Shown here one piece after another: positions 22,187 through 33,067 of a stretch of DNA of 64,000 nucleotides. The translations under genes were made by a program, and so were the position numbers. Where the stretch lies: positions 558,001-622,000 of the forward strand of contig JAKSGN010000033.1 in assembly GCA_024180945.1 (NCBI GenBank), given 5' to 3'. This stretch comes from Macrophomina tecta. Taxonomy: Eukaryota > Ascomycota > Dothideomycetes > Botryosphaeriales > Botryosphaeriaceae. Within the stretch, counting starts at the first letter, position 1. Each line of letters opens with the position of its first letter. The notes under the pieces were generated by a model. That model was not told where the DNA came from. It saw only the letters and a program-made list of their open reading frames with translations, and searched no databases.

Positions 22187-22567
22187 ATGCACTTCTCCAC
22201 CCCCCTGACCCTCCTCCTCACGGCCCTCGCCGCCGTCACGGCCAGCCCAATCGCGACAGCCGACAACCCCTCCAACGACCTCGTCCGCCGCTCCAACTCC
22301 TGCACCAACACCTTCTACGTGCTGGCGGCCAAGTGGGACGTGTACCTCGACAACGACGCCGCCTACAACAAGCAGTGCGGCGGCGGCTGCCTCGACAACA
22401 TCCGCGGCCGCTGCGGCGTGGTGACGGACTGGGGCTGCGAGCGCAACGGCGGGACCGCGCACATGCACTTCAGCACCGTGTCGGGCTGCACCAACTACGA
22501 CATGACGCAGGCGCTGAAGGCGTGCACGAGGGGGGAGCAGACGATCAACTGCTCGACCAACAAATAG
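22187..22567 (+). CDS. Small secreted 8-cysteine protein, paralogue B
   Basis: A single coding exon of 126 residues. A signal peptide (MHFSTPLTLLLTALAAVTAS), a pro-region ending at the dibasic site DLVRR, then about 91 mature residues with eight cysteines in the same order as paralogue A. The leader probably contains a 61-nt intron (22102-22162: GTAAGA donor, CTGAC branch site, CTCCAG acceptor). The core is identical to paralogue A in both protein and DNA, whereas the signal, pro-region and C-terminal part differ freely. The repeated DMTQALxAC motif near the C-terminus is shared. Secretion is well supported. A role in interaction with a host or competitor is inference. Confidence 0.85.
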   Translation: MHFSTPLTLLLTALAAVTASPIATADNPSNDLVRRSNSCTNTFYVLAAKWDVYLDNDAAYNKQCGGGCLDNIRGRCGVVTDWGCERNGGTAHMHFSTVSGCTNYDMTQALKACTRGEQTINCSTNK

Positions 22568-22623
22568 TTATCATGCAACGTTGTAGTAGATGGAACGGCA
22601 GCTCCGGGGGCGGAGGGGGAAGA

Positions 22624-22663
22624 GTAGGAGGAGGAGGAGGAGGAGGAGGAGGAGGAGGAGGAA
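22624..22663 (+). repeat. (AGG)n microsatellite
   Basis: An uninterrupted run of AGG triplets lies about 60 bp downstream of the stop of the 8-cysteine protein gene, probably within its 3' untranslated region. Confidence 0.85.
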
Positions 22664-23119
22664 GGTTTCATTGGTGTACCTCACTTTACTAAACAGGTCA
22701 CCTTGACCTTGATGACTGCTAGGAATCAGAGAGCCGCAGGAAAACGGCACCCTTACCGGTCAGCTACTTATGCAAAATGTGTAATCAAATACAAACGTAC
22801 TGAGATACATTTTGAGTTTGTGGTACTTGTTGCTGATAAAGGCTGCTAACACATCGTTCTGCTGGAGCACAGCTGGCGCTCAGATTCATTTTGGTATCTC
22901 GGGTTTGATCTTGGGAAGAACCACTAACATGCCGTCTTGCTAAGAATACATAAATTCATCTCCGTACCAAAATTTCACATCTAACAAGCGGCAGTGACCG
23001 CAATGTGCAGAAGACAGCGCTAAACAAGCCGAAGCCAGAACAAGACTGCAAATCCAAAAAATCCTTTTGCCGTCAAAGTGCCGATGAAAAAAAGCCCCAC
23101 CCAACAGTCTGCGCTGCGG

Positions 23120-23575
23120 CTAGCAGAGGACGCAGTCCATGCGCGGTGACGTCGACACCCACTCCGCCCAAGCCCTCACTTGGTTGAAGCCTTCCAGCAT
23201 GACGGGCTCCGTCGTGCCCTGGCACAGGTAGTACGGGCTCCTCCATATCTTGTATCGGGCAATGCTGTACGACTGGTCCTTCAAGCAGCGGAACTCGACC
23301 CATGGCGGGGGCTTCCACTCGGGGGTGTTCGGCCGGTAAGAGACGGCGGGCTCGTCGAGCCTGAAGCCGTCCCTGCCTTGGAAGGGCTTGAACACGGCGG
23401 CTTCGGCGACCGGCTGCATCCTCTCCGGGTACTCGCCGCACCAGTACAGCCACAGGTCGAGCTGGTGGCAGGCGCACTTGCTGTTGTACGCCGGGAGTGG
23501 GCACTGCTGGGCCGAGATGTCGGCGACAGACAGGGAGGAGAAAAGAGCGACAGCTCCGTAGAGCAATAGACGCAT
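23120..23575 (-). CDS. Small secreted cysteine-rich protein (151 aa)
   Basis: A single exon. A signal peptide (MRLLLYGAVALFSSLSVADI, cleavage near Ala22) precedes a mature protein with eight cysteines, clustered near the N-terminus (QQCPLPAYNSKCAC, YWCGEYPE) and at the extreme C-terminus (MDCVLC). It is rich in Trp and Tyr. There is no Kex2 site and no similarity to the adjacent 8-cysteine pair that I can see. It continues a run of secreted-protein genes between 19.7 and 31 kb. The family is not recognised; a secreted effector-type role is inference. Confidence 0.72.
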   Translation of the reverse strand: MRLLLYGAVALFSSLSVADISAQQCPLPAYNSKCACHQLDLWLYWCGEYPERMQPVAEAAVFKPFQGRDGFRLDEPAVSYRPNTPEWKPPPWVEFRCLKDQSYSIARYKIWRSPYYLCQGTTEPVMLEGFNQVRAWAEWVSTSPRMDCVLC

Positions 23576-25017
23576 GTTGCGAGGAGACGGCAGCGCCGTC
23601 AGACTATGCTGCAGCGAGACTGGAGAAAAACAAGCCGTTTCTTTGAATGCTGACTTGCATTCGCGGGCGTTTGGTTGGATACAAGGAATTTCTCTGCTAA
23701 TGAGTCCTTTCGTGGGCTCGAGTGTGCTGCGTATACAGTATGGGATTCATTACCAGTGTACTTAAGGTCAGAAGCGGAAATCTCGGAAGTTTGGCTCCAT
23801 GCAAAACTCTTACCTTGTGACAATATTCAAAAGTATTCAGGGTGCGAGAGGATAATAAATGGGCATGCTCGTGTTAGACTATGGATGAGACTGCTGAAAA
23901 CCGCTATATATAGTATTAAGATACCTAGCATGACCTCAGCCGCGAAAACAAAGAGTTTAGCCTTCAATATAGTGTTTGCAGGGAAAGTCAAATGCGAGCG
24001 CACACTCAGTCGGAACAAATGCACCCTATGAGTCATTAGGAGGGGGAACTGAACGGTTTCAGGTACGTACCCTTCTTGATATTAAGTGTATAGTATCTAC
24101 TTCCACAATCGGCTTGGGTTATGGGCAGGCAAGCAGTGTCCAACCGCCAACACATGTTAGAGGTGAAATCGCAAGCCGCGGAATCTTCCGCCTTTTGCCT
24201 CCCACTACTCTGGAGATGCATAATCAACTTTCTCGCTTTTTCCCCCTCTCTAAGGCAATTACTAACGGTCAACTTAAACCGCGAAGGTATCTTAGATGGG
24301 CTGGCTGCCCGCATTGAGCAGCTAGACTTAGCAGAGGATTGGGTAGGCAAGGGATCTGCCTGCAAAGAAGCATTTAGAAGACCTAGCCCTCTAGCCCGGT
24401 ATCTCCCTTACTCTCTTCACCGGTAAAGATAGGACTGATCTTTCTTTAGCGCTCGCTGATGACGGATTCTCTATCGGCTCCAGGAGATTATGGTGAAATT
24501 CATTGTGACGGATGGGCACAGTCACATCAATCTCATCAGTAGAAAATAACCACCCTCCAGCGGGCCAGCTGGTTTAGTTCAAAAAAAAAAAAAAAGAAAA
24601 AAAAAAGATCGCCGTAGTTCGTGAATGCCCCGAGGATGAATATGACGGCACCTCAGTTAATCTCATCATCAGATCCAAGACAGGCATATCTAACCTTTTA
24701 CCCCGCACATACTTCCACGCCCCAACCACGCCCATAGGCAACAGAGACGCGCAAACAAACAGTGACTCAAGAAAACTTCGCATTGAATGAATGGAGGATG
24801 GATATGGTATATCGTCAAATCGCGCGCCCGCGCAGGCCACGGTACCCAAACAAACCCCGCCAAAGAGAACGCCATGCATCGCAATGAAAGTGCCAACCCT
24901 AACCGCACCCTACACGGCAAGAGGCCTGATGAAGAAGGAGAAAGAACAAAACATATTAAACCAATCTCTACCCGTTCTCCCCTGCTCGTTTCCTCAAACC
25001 CCAACACATGTCCACCC
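23576..25017. other. Intergenic, about 1.4 kb
   Basis: No gene is supported. An A-rich tract lies at 24581-24607. A frame at 24121-24426 has a leucine-rich stretch but no recognisable domain or start context. Confidence 0.5.
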
Positions 25018-27033
25018 TCACATCGGCGCCGAGATGTCCCTTCTCACGCCCGCCCCCTCCACCATCTGCTTCCTAGGCGTCGCCCTCCCCTCTGCCACAC
25101 TCCTTGCCCTCCGCCGCCTTGCCTGGATCTGCTCGAGCGCGGCCTCGCGATCGAACGGGCGATCCTTGACCGAAGGGGTGCGGTTCAGCCCAGCACCACC
25201 GCTGGCGCTCCTCTTCTCGGCAGCGGTAGGCGTTGCAAAAGCGGAGTCAGTGGTCGCACGGGAGAAAGTGGAGCGAGAAATGGTGTGGAAGTGATTGTGG
25301 GCAGCAGGCTTGGGGGAATCGAAGCAGATGGGGATGGTGGTGGTGGTGGTGACGGTGCGGTGGAAATGGTTGGCGGGGGTTTGGGCGAAAGCAGGCTCTT
25401 CTTCTTCGTGGCACTTGTCGTTGTGCGAGTCGCGGCGTGAATAGTGGTCGTGGGCGGTGGCGCTGCGGCCGCGCTCAACGGCGGGGGTACGTGGTAGGGA
25501 GGGTGCCGGGGCGGTGGGTTCGTTTGCTGGCGCGGTCTCCGGCTCTGCGGGGACCTCGGCGTCGGCCATGACGGTATCATCTATTTGGGGCTTCTCCTCG
25601 GGCTTGGTGGGGGAGGGCACGCTACGGAAGGTGCCGGTGGTGGGTGAAAAGAACACCTCGGGCTGTTCGTCTGGCATGGTGGCGGACTGCGGGGGTGTGG
25701 CTGGACGGTTGATGTTGAGGGAATCAGGGCGTTTCAAGACAGCGTCGACGTCCATGGCGTCGCCTTCGCTGATCGGGGGAGTCATGGCGACGGGTAGGCT
25801 TTCCCGGATCTTGGCCATCTCTTTCTCGAAGGTGTCATCGTGGATGTAGTTGTCGCCGTTGAGCTCGGCCATCCTGCAAGAGCAGCACTGGAACTGGCAC
25901 TCCATTTTCATGAACTCGACCGTATCTTCGGCACGCTCGCGGCGACGGCGCTCGGCGGCCAGATCCTCGTGCAGAGCCTTGAGCTCAGTGTTCCTCGACG
26001 GCGTAGAGGGAATCATGTTCTCCTTGTCAGAGCTTTCCAGCCTGCGGAGCTTCGAGGGAGACTTCTTTGGCGAGTCAAACTCGTCTTCCTCTCCGGGGTT
26101 AGATGATGGCAGGGCGATTCTGCCCTCGGCGGCTATCCGTGCGACTTCTTCTTCCTTGAGACTCGTCTTCAAAGCATCACGCTCCTCCTTGACGACCTTG
26201 ATCTGCTCCTTGGCCTTCTGGAGCTCTTCCTGCACGCCTACGAGCTTGTACTCTGCCTGGAATGCCTCTTGCTCGCGCTTGGCAACCTTGATCTTCTCCG
26301 ACTCGAGGCCAGACTGGGTGATGCGGAGGGAGTTGCGCGTGGCCTTGAGCTCTTCCTGCATCTTGACCAGAGCGGACGACGCCTTGAAGGCCTCCTTGCG
26401 AGCCTTGCGGATCTCCTTCTCATACAGGCCTTGTGCGTGGCTATGCGTTTCCTTGGCGCGGTGCAGCTCCTCCTATTCCATCGTCAGCGTTCCCTCGTCA
26501 ACGCCAAGCATGCCGGCTCAATTGCTCACCATCATGGCCTCCAGGCGCTTGGCGACCTTCCTCTCGCGCTCCCTGCTCTCGTCGGCGTCCTTCTTGAAGC
26601 GCCTCGCCTCGTCGCGGAAGCGGCGGGCCTCCTTCTCGACGCCGTCCTTGTCGTCGCGCAGGCGGCGGGCGTCCAGCTCGGCCATCTCGCGGGCCATCTC
26701 GGCGCGGCGCACGGCGGCCTCGTCGCGGCGGTGGATCTCCTTGTAGTCGCGCACGTCGAGCTGCTCGAAGCGGGCGACGACGCCGCGGACGTGCACGTCG
26801 GACGAGTTGCGGGCATGGTGGTGGGAGAGCTTCGGCGGCGAGCCGAGCTTCAGGCTGCTGGCCTCGTAGGAGGGGGATGTGGGGAGACTGCCGCGGCCGG
26901 TGGTGGCGAGCGGCGAGCGGATGTTGTTGAGGCGTTCGGGCGAGAGAGCAGCAAGCGGCGAGCCGTGGGCGGCGGCGGTGGTGGTGGGGGACTGTGGCAG
27001 GTGTTGGGGCGAGGTCGCTGCTTGCGGGTCCAT
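25018..27033 (-). CDS. Coiled-coil protein of unknown function
   Basis: Two exons, 27033-26530 and 26472-25018, are joined by a 57-nt intron (GTGAGC donor, GCTGAC branch site, TAG acceptor), giving 652 residues. A Ser/Pro-rich head is followed by long charged helices (about 95-330) of coiled-coil character. A short cysteine motif, ECQFQCCSCRMAE, lies in the middle and is flanked by FDSPKKSPSKLRRLESSDKE, which resembles Cdk-type phosphosites. A Pro/Ser/Thr-rich tail with HFH and RSTFSR segments follows. The SPxK/SP sites suggest a cell-cycle-regulated structural protein, but I do not recognise the family and assign no function. It is divergent from the rRNA methyltransferase gene, sharing a 425-bp spacer. 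Confidence 0.82.
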
Positions 27034-27458
27034 TGTGGGATCGAGGGCTCTCGCGGGGGTGAGGGCGAGAGTCTGGCGGTGGCAGGGGGATTAGGGGGAT
27101 TTTTGAGGTAGTGCAGCAGAGAGTTTGCGGGCGGCGGCGCAGGTGGTGTTGTGTCCTGCGGGAGCCCGAGTGGACGGCTGTTTCTCCGGCAACCGCGCGC
27201 CGGGCGCTGCGCAGCAACTGCACCACGCGCGCAATGCATGACCTTCGGGCTCCACGGCATGCAGACAACGGCGTGTGCGAAGCTGCCGACGGCCATTTGA
27301 CAGAGCGTTTCCGCCTGCGGGCTCGGGGCTGGCTGCACGACGGGGCGTCGCAGCCTCCCGTAGCCGGGCGCAACTACGGGCGGCGCCGCGGCCCAACTGC
27401 GCACCCCGGCCCTGCAAAAAAGCCTGACCTCTGCCTCTCTGCCCCCCCGCCGCTCGCC
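27034..27458. promoter_or_regulatory. Shared divergent upstream region
   Basis: The 425 bp between the two start codons must contain the promoters of both the coiled-coil gene and RCM1. It is GC-rich, and I found no TATA box or named binding site. Confidence 0.5.
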
Positions 27459-29289
27459 ATGTCGCTCTACTATGAGGCCGCGGGCATACTGCAAAACCAA
27501 GACAATGCTGGCGGCTCGCTCACCTCCAGGATCTACGGCAAGAAAGGGCTGAAGAGCAAGCCGGCCGCCATCTACGCCCTGGCCACTGAATCAACAAAGT
27601 GGTCTGCCGTGCTGAAGGACGTCGTCGAGAACAGCGGCATTCTGAAGCTGGAGAAAAAGGTAGACGCCCTTGCTTTTCATCTTTGTCCTCGTCCCGCTCT
27701 CCGCCAGTCCTGCTTCTTTGCGTCCCGGCCATTGTCTTCTCTTCTTTCCTTCTTCAAGCCCGAGCAAGAGACCACTGCCGCACCACGCTGACGGCCTAGT
27801 GCAGCTCACGCCCATTCTCGCCGTCCTTCTCGCACATGATCTGCTCGTGTCTAAAGGGGGCGTTGCTGCTCCAGCAAACCACCCTCTCAAGCTCGCCATC
27901 ACCAGGCACAAAGCCCGTCTGAGCGCCGAGTTTACCAAAATCCGCGTCAAGAGCGGCTTTGGCTCTCTCGATGCGTTCCGCCAGCATATCAACGCCCAGG
28001 CTGAGTCCGGCGCGGCCAGCAGCGGCGCACCGAGCCAAAACGAACATCCGCGCTGGGTGCGCGTCAATGCGGTCCGCACTTCGCTGAAGGTGCAGCTCAC
28101 CACCACCTTCAAGGAGTACGAGAAGAAAGAGGATCTCTCAGACGTCATGTCCTCGCCAGCAAGCGCCAAAGTCCTGCATGTCGATGAGCACATCCCCAAC
28201 TTACTGGCTCTCCCGCCACGAGCAGATCTCTCCAGGATGAAGGCCTACCAGACCGGCGAGCTGATCATCCAAGATAAAGCCTCCTGCTTCCCCGCCTACC
28301 TCCTCAATGTCCTGCCTGACGACGGAGACGCCATCGACGGATGCGCCGCGCCGGGCAACAAGACGACCCATCTTGCCGCCATCGTGGCCCGGAATGCTTC
28401 GTCGAGCAGCAACAGGAAACAGCGAATCATCGCTTGCGAACGCGACAAGCGCCGCTCCGGCATCCTCGACAAGATGGTCAACCTCGCCGGCGCCTCCAAG
28501 ATCGTCACCGTGAAACAGCGCCAGGACTTCCTGAACCTGAACCCCGCCGCCGCCGAGCTCGAAAACGTCGGCGCCATCCTCCTCGACCCCAGCTGCTCCG
28601 GCAGCGGCATCGTCGGCCGCGACGACGACGTCAAGCTAGTGCTCCCCAGCGCGCCTTCACAGCAGCAGCAGCATTCAGCCAGTGACCAGCGGGGCAAGAA
28701 GCGGAAACGCAAGGGAACTGCTCCCGTTGAGCTGACGACCGCCACCACGACCACGACTCAGACCGCCGAAGATGATGCCGTGTCTCTTGCCGAGGAAACC
28801 CCAGCTGCACCTACTGACGCAGACACCCTGAACGCTAGGCTAGCCTCTCTGGCCGCCTTCCAGCTCAAGCTGCTCTGCCGTGCCATGGCCTTCCCCAGCG
28901 CCCGCAAAATCACCTACTCCACCTGCAGCATCCACGCCCAGGAGAATGAGCATGTCGTCCTACGCGCGCTAGCGTCAGATGTGGCTCGGCAGCGCGGCTG
29001 GAGGGTGCTAAGGAGGGAAGAGCAGGTGGATGGGATGAAAAGATGGTGCGTTAGAGGCGAGGAGGGCGCATGTGATGGAGTTGAGGGTACTGAGGGGCTG
29101 GATGTGGATAAAGAGATGGTTAGAGAAGCTTGCATCAGGTGCGAAAAGGGGACTAGCGAGGGTACCATGGGATTTTTCGTCGCAGCCTTTGTAAGAGAAG
29201 GGAATGACGAGATGGCAGAGGACGATGCGGCTGTCGAGACAGGGCCAGATGGAGAGGAAGAGTGGAATGGGTTCAGCGACGACGACTGA
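27459..29289 (+). CDS. RCM1: 25S rRNA (cytosine-C5) methyltransferase Rcm1/NSUN5-type
   Basis: Exon 1 (27459-27659) and exon 2 (27805-29289) are separated by a 145-nt intron, giving 561 residues. The N-terminal NSUN5-like helix region (MSLYYEAAGILQ, LTPILAVLLAHDLL) precedes an SAM-dependent methyltransferase domain. Visible are the motif I region (DGCAAPGNKTTHLAA), ILLDPSCSGSGIV with the catalytic-release Cys, and TYSTCSIHAQENE with the nucleophile Cys. Yeast Rcm1 methylates one cytosine of 25S rRNA in the large subunit in the nucleolus. A low-complexity insert (Gln run, KKRKRKG, Thr run) lies between the two cysteine motifs. The acceptor at 27804 was chosen because it alone keeps frame with exon 1. 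Key residues are all present. Confidence 0.93.
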
Positions 29290-30351
29290 GACAATCCGCT
29301 CGGTCTGGAACAGTACCACAAAATTGCAGTGAACGAGAGGGTTGGCGATGCTGAGCAATAGCGAGTTGGAAACAAAGCCGCAAATGGCATGTGGGGAGGC
29401 GCTGAGTCAACCAGGCGAAATCTATCGTGCGGACCAGCTTCATCCCCGGCTTATCCGGAGCACCTTCATCTCCACGTCTCCTTCTTCACCACCCAGGAAA
29501 CCGTGGCTCCTCCAAGCCTGTCGATGGGGCCACGTTGAATATGCCTGCGATTATAAAGGTGAGATTTATGGTTGTTTCTTTGGCATATATCTACTGTGCC
29601 AAACGCCCGAAGCTCATTAAGCGTACCGTTGAGCCTCACTTAAATCCACGGGGCTTAACTTCAAACTAGGTGCCCCCGGTGTTTCGAAGGATTCTTAATC
29701 TTCATCTCTTCAATAAAGCGAATCGATTCGCATCCTGGGCGGTGCGCAACGCTACTACTCAGCGCAGGACTCGACATCACATTCCCCCGGCGGCGCTCAT
29801 CCTTTCCTTTCCAGAAGGATCCCCCAGAGGGCAGTCGGACTTCAGAAATTCCTTCGGGGCGCGATCTCGCGAACCCTAAAAGGTGCGAGTCAGCCTTCAA
29901 ATCAAAGTCGTTCAATAGAGTTTGAGGCTCAGACCAGCTTCGGCGCCTTAGCCTTGGAATCACCGTCGTCCAGCCTCGTACCTGCAGCACATCCCTGCTA
30001 GCCGAATCATGACACCCCCCAGAGAAATATCCGCTACCACAGCAAATTGATAGCCACCACGACGTCGACAACGTGGCCGGCGTGAGCATCGGTGATTTTC
30101 CCAAGCCCGCAATCGACGTCGTGCACTTCCACTTTTCCTTTTTCCATCAACGGATCGGTCCGGAAGACTCGTAGATGAAAACTTTATAAGCTTGCCATGT
30201 TGTCTGCGTTTCCCTGTTCTGCTCTCGAGACAGGTTCATTCTCTGCTGCCTCAGGTCCTTCTTTTCCAACAGTCCAAGCACTCGTTTGCACTCCATCACT
30301 TCGGTGAAAGTCGCTCTTTAAGACTAGAAACCAAGTCAAACAACACCAAAC
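29290..30351. other. Intergenic; promoter of the LysM gene at the right end
   Basis: No gene is supported in about 1.06 kb. A TATAAG at 30185-30190, some 165 bp before the LysM start codon, is a plausible core promoter element. Confidence 0.5.
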
Positions 30352-31125
30352 ATGTTCGCAACACCGATCATCGGCGCCACCCTGGCTCTCATCAGCTCCG
30401 TGGCCGCCTCTCCCTTTGCGTACCACGGCCTCGCCGCCCGTCAGGTTGAGAGTGAGTGGAGACCCTAAATCTCGCCATCAACAATAACCAGACCCCAAAC
30501 TAACCCTTCCAACGCAGTCTGCAACGGCACCATCACCCTCAACACCACGACGACGACCTACACCGTCCAACCTGGCGACACGCTCCTCGCCATCGCCGCG
30601 AGCTTCAACCGCGGCGTCTGCGACATCGCGCGCGCCAACGCCATCGCCGACATCGACGTCCTCTTCGCCAACCAGACCCTGCTCATCCCGGGCCAAACCT
30701 GCAACCCGGACTCCACCAGCTGCCTCGCCACCAACACCAACCCCACCGCGACCTGCATCCCCGGCGGCCCCGGCTTCTACACCGTCGTCTCGGGCGACAC
30801 CCTCACGCGCATCGCCGAGGACAAGTACAACATCACCCTCGCATCGCTCATCGCCGCCAACACCGCCAACATCCCCAACCCGGACGTCATCGAGGTCGGC
30901 CAGCTGGTCAACGTGCCCGTCTGCCCCGAGACGCAGTGCTTCATCCAGCCGTACGTGTACCACAACGCCACCCTCGTCCAGCTGGCCGCCGACTACGGCG
31001 CGACCGTCGGCCAGATCCTGTCGCTGAACGCGAACTTCAACGGCACCGGCGCGCCGACGCCCGGTCAGACGATCACGCTGCCCAGCAGGTGCGGATCGTA
31101 CCCGGCGTTTCCGTCGAAGAAGTGA
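30352..31125 (+). CDS. Secreted LysM-domain protein (Ecp6/Slp1-type effector candidate)
   Basis: Exon 1 (30352-30451) and exon 2 (30518-31125) flank a 66-nt intron (GTGAGT, CGCAG; split Ile codon), giving 235 residues. A signal peptide of about 20 residues is followed by a possible KexB-like site (AARQ). There are two clear LysM modules, YTVQPGDTLLAIAASF to LIPGQTC and YTVVSGDTLTRIAEDKYNI to LVNVPVC, and a third, degenerate one (YVYHNATLVQLAADYG to ITLPSRC). Cysteines frame each module. The three-module layout and length match fungal LysM effectors such as Ecp6, which bind chitin oligomers and dampen plant immunity. Chitin binding is expected from the family; a host role here is inference. 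Several NxT/S sites (NGT, NTT, NAT) suggest N-glycosylation. Confidence 0.9.
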
Positions 31126-31534
31126 GGTGGGGATTGCTTTGATGCGGGCTTCTACGAAATATGAAGATGGCAAGCGGTTTGCTGGGTTCGAGATAGGTCA
31201 TCGCGCATGACTTTTCTTCACTTCATGGCTATTTCCGCACATAGTGTCAATAATAATCTACTATTTTCCGGACTTGTCCCCTGGAAGTGTCGTGACACCC
31301 CGAGTAAGGGAAAGAGCGGTCGAAACAACCACCTAAAAAAAAAAAAAAAAAAGGCCAGTTCCTGCGAGCAGTTCGGCACGTCGGCTGAGCCCGCCTCACT
31401 TGCTCCTACCGCATTGTATATTCCTTGATACATGCCGAAATCCCCTTGTTATGGAAATCGCACACGACAAAAATGGCGATTTTACTCTGTCAATGCAGAT
31501 ATTCTTCCTGTGCGAGGAACATGGCATTCAGCTA

Positions 31535-32845
31535 CCGCACCCGTGCAAAAGTCAGGGCGCACGGACGTGCACGAGTCAAAACAACAACGTACCCTCTTCA
31601 TCCCTTGCCTCATTACACCACCATGCAGCGCATCTTTGGACGCGAAATTTCAGGCAATGCTAGGCAAAGGCATCAGCTTTCACATAATCAACGAGTTTCG
31701 GTTATTACACAATCGCAAGATGGTAAATCTGGGCGTCAAATTGCCCGTGAGACTCGCTTCTCAGAACACGCAATTAGGAGCTGCATCAACCACTACAATA
31801 CGACTGGCCAGATTGATCTAACACCTCGTACTGGCCGTCCCCCCAAAGTCAGCCTTCGCACGGAGCGCCAGATTATTCGTTTTGTTAACCGGTTCCCAAA
31901 ACTTAAGCACAGCCAGGTGATTAAGCAACTCCAGTTATCTATCCATAAAGATACGCTCAGGCGTATTCTACGCAAGAACCATATTACCAAATGGCGTGCA
32001 AAGAATCGGCCTTGGATCTCTCAAGCGAATGCCCGCATTCGGTACCAATATGCAAAGAAATACCGGTATAAGAGCTGGAGATGGTGGATGAGGGTTACGT
32101 TCGGTAATGAGTGCTCAGTTGAGCAGGGCTCTGGCCACGCACCAAGCTGGGTTTTCCGTACGCCTGGCCAGCAAAAGTGGGACCAAAGCCGGCTTAATAC
32201 ACGGCCACTTGGCAAGAAGGCAAGATGTATGGTATGGGGTGGCTTTTCAGGCCAGCTAGGGGTGTCTGATTTACACGTTATAGAGCGTGATTTGGACTCT
32301 CCTAGGCAAGGCTATACTGCCAAATCCTATATCAAAGTACTGGAGGAATAGGTACCAAGAAACTACGACTATAGTATATACTGGTTACAAGATGGTGCTG
32401 GTATTTATCGGGCGAACCGGGTGAAGAAATGGCTGCGTGATCACCAAATTAGGTGCATTACTCACCCCCTATATTCGCCTGATCTAAACCTCCAGGAATA
32501 CCTTTGGTGGCCACTAAAGATGAAGCTTCAAGAGATTGCGCCATTTATTGAGCTTGAGAAGAATCCTGAGCGCGTGGAGGCGTTACTAGCTGAGTGGTTA
32601 CCTAGGGCATACGCATTGGTGGAAAAACCAAGCCTTAAAGCGCTTTGTAAAAGTATGCCACAACGGCTTGTAGATGTTATTCAAGCTGGTGGCTATCAAA
32701 CTCGCTGGTAGCCTAGCTTTATAAAGAATCAACTCTTACTGCATTTGAGCAACTCCTTGTTGAATAATACGACTCCAAAGTATTGGTGTTGGTGGCAGGA
32801 TAATTAGCGTCTTGGCCGTGCGCCCTGACTTTTGCACGGGTGCGG
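31535..32845 (+). mobile_element. Tc1-like DNA transposon, inactive
   Basis: A 1311-bp element bounded by perfect 30-bp inverted terminal repeats (31535-31564 and 32816-32845, beginning CCGCACCCGTGCAAAAGTCA). It is flanked by TA on both sides (31533-31534 and 32846-32847), the hallmark of Tc1/mariner insertion. It encodes one transposase reading frame, which is broken. The element lies between the LysM and P450 genes. Perfect repeats indicate either recent movement (for example in trans) or recent inactivation. Confidence 0.94.
31623..32711 (+). pseudogene. Tc1-like transposase with in-frame stop and mutated catalytic Asp
   Basis: A frame of 363 codons from the ATG at 31623. An N-terminal paired-type helix-turn-helix (GKSGRQIARETRFSEHAIR, TGRPPKVSLR) and a second HTH (TLRRILRKNHI) precede the DDE domain. 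The first catalytic block reads VTFGNECSVEQGSG, where relatives have an SDE triplet, so Asp is Asn. A TAG at 32349-32351 interrupts the frame just before the second block (YWLQDGAGIYRA), after which the same frame continues to the third block (YSPDLNLQEYLWW). The stop probably came from CAG by one C-to-T change. The N-terminal DNA-binding part could still be made. Confidence 0.9.
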
Positions 32846-33067
32846 TATCGCCAAACGCCGCCAGTCCGTCATGTTGAAGTATTACCCAGACTGCTCCACG
32901 CCACCGCCCATATGCCAGCCCATTTCCCAAGCAACGCCAATTCCACACCACTGCCATTCCACACAACCAACACATCACACACACGCCTTCATAATGAATG
33001 GAGACAGGTCATGGCCCAGCGAAGGATCCTTCTCTTTAGCACCAGCCCCTGACTTCCCAGACACAAT

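Noticed and set aside
23120..23575. Considered a third member of the 8-cysteine paralogue family
   Set aside because: It also has eight cysteines, but their spacing and the surrounding residues do not match the inverted pair and there is no Kex2-type site.
25850..27111. Long plus-strand frames (up to 298 codons) opposite the coiled-coil gene
   Set aside because: They mirror Lys/Glu/Arg-rich codons of the real gene and have no protein motif; the coiled-coil gene has splice support.
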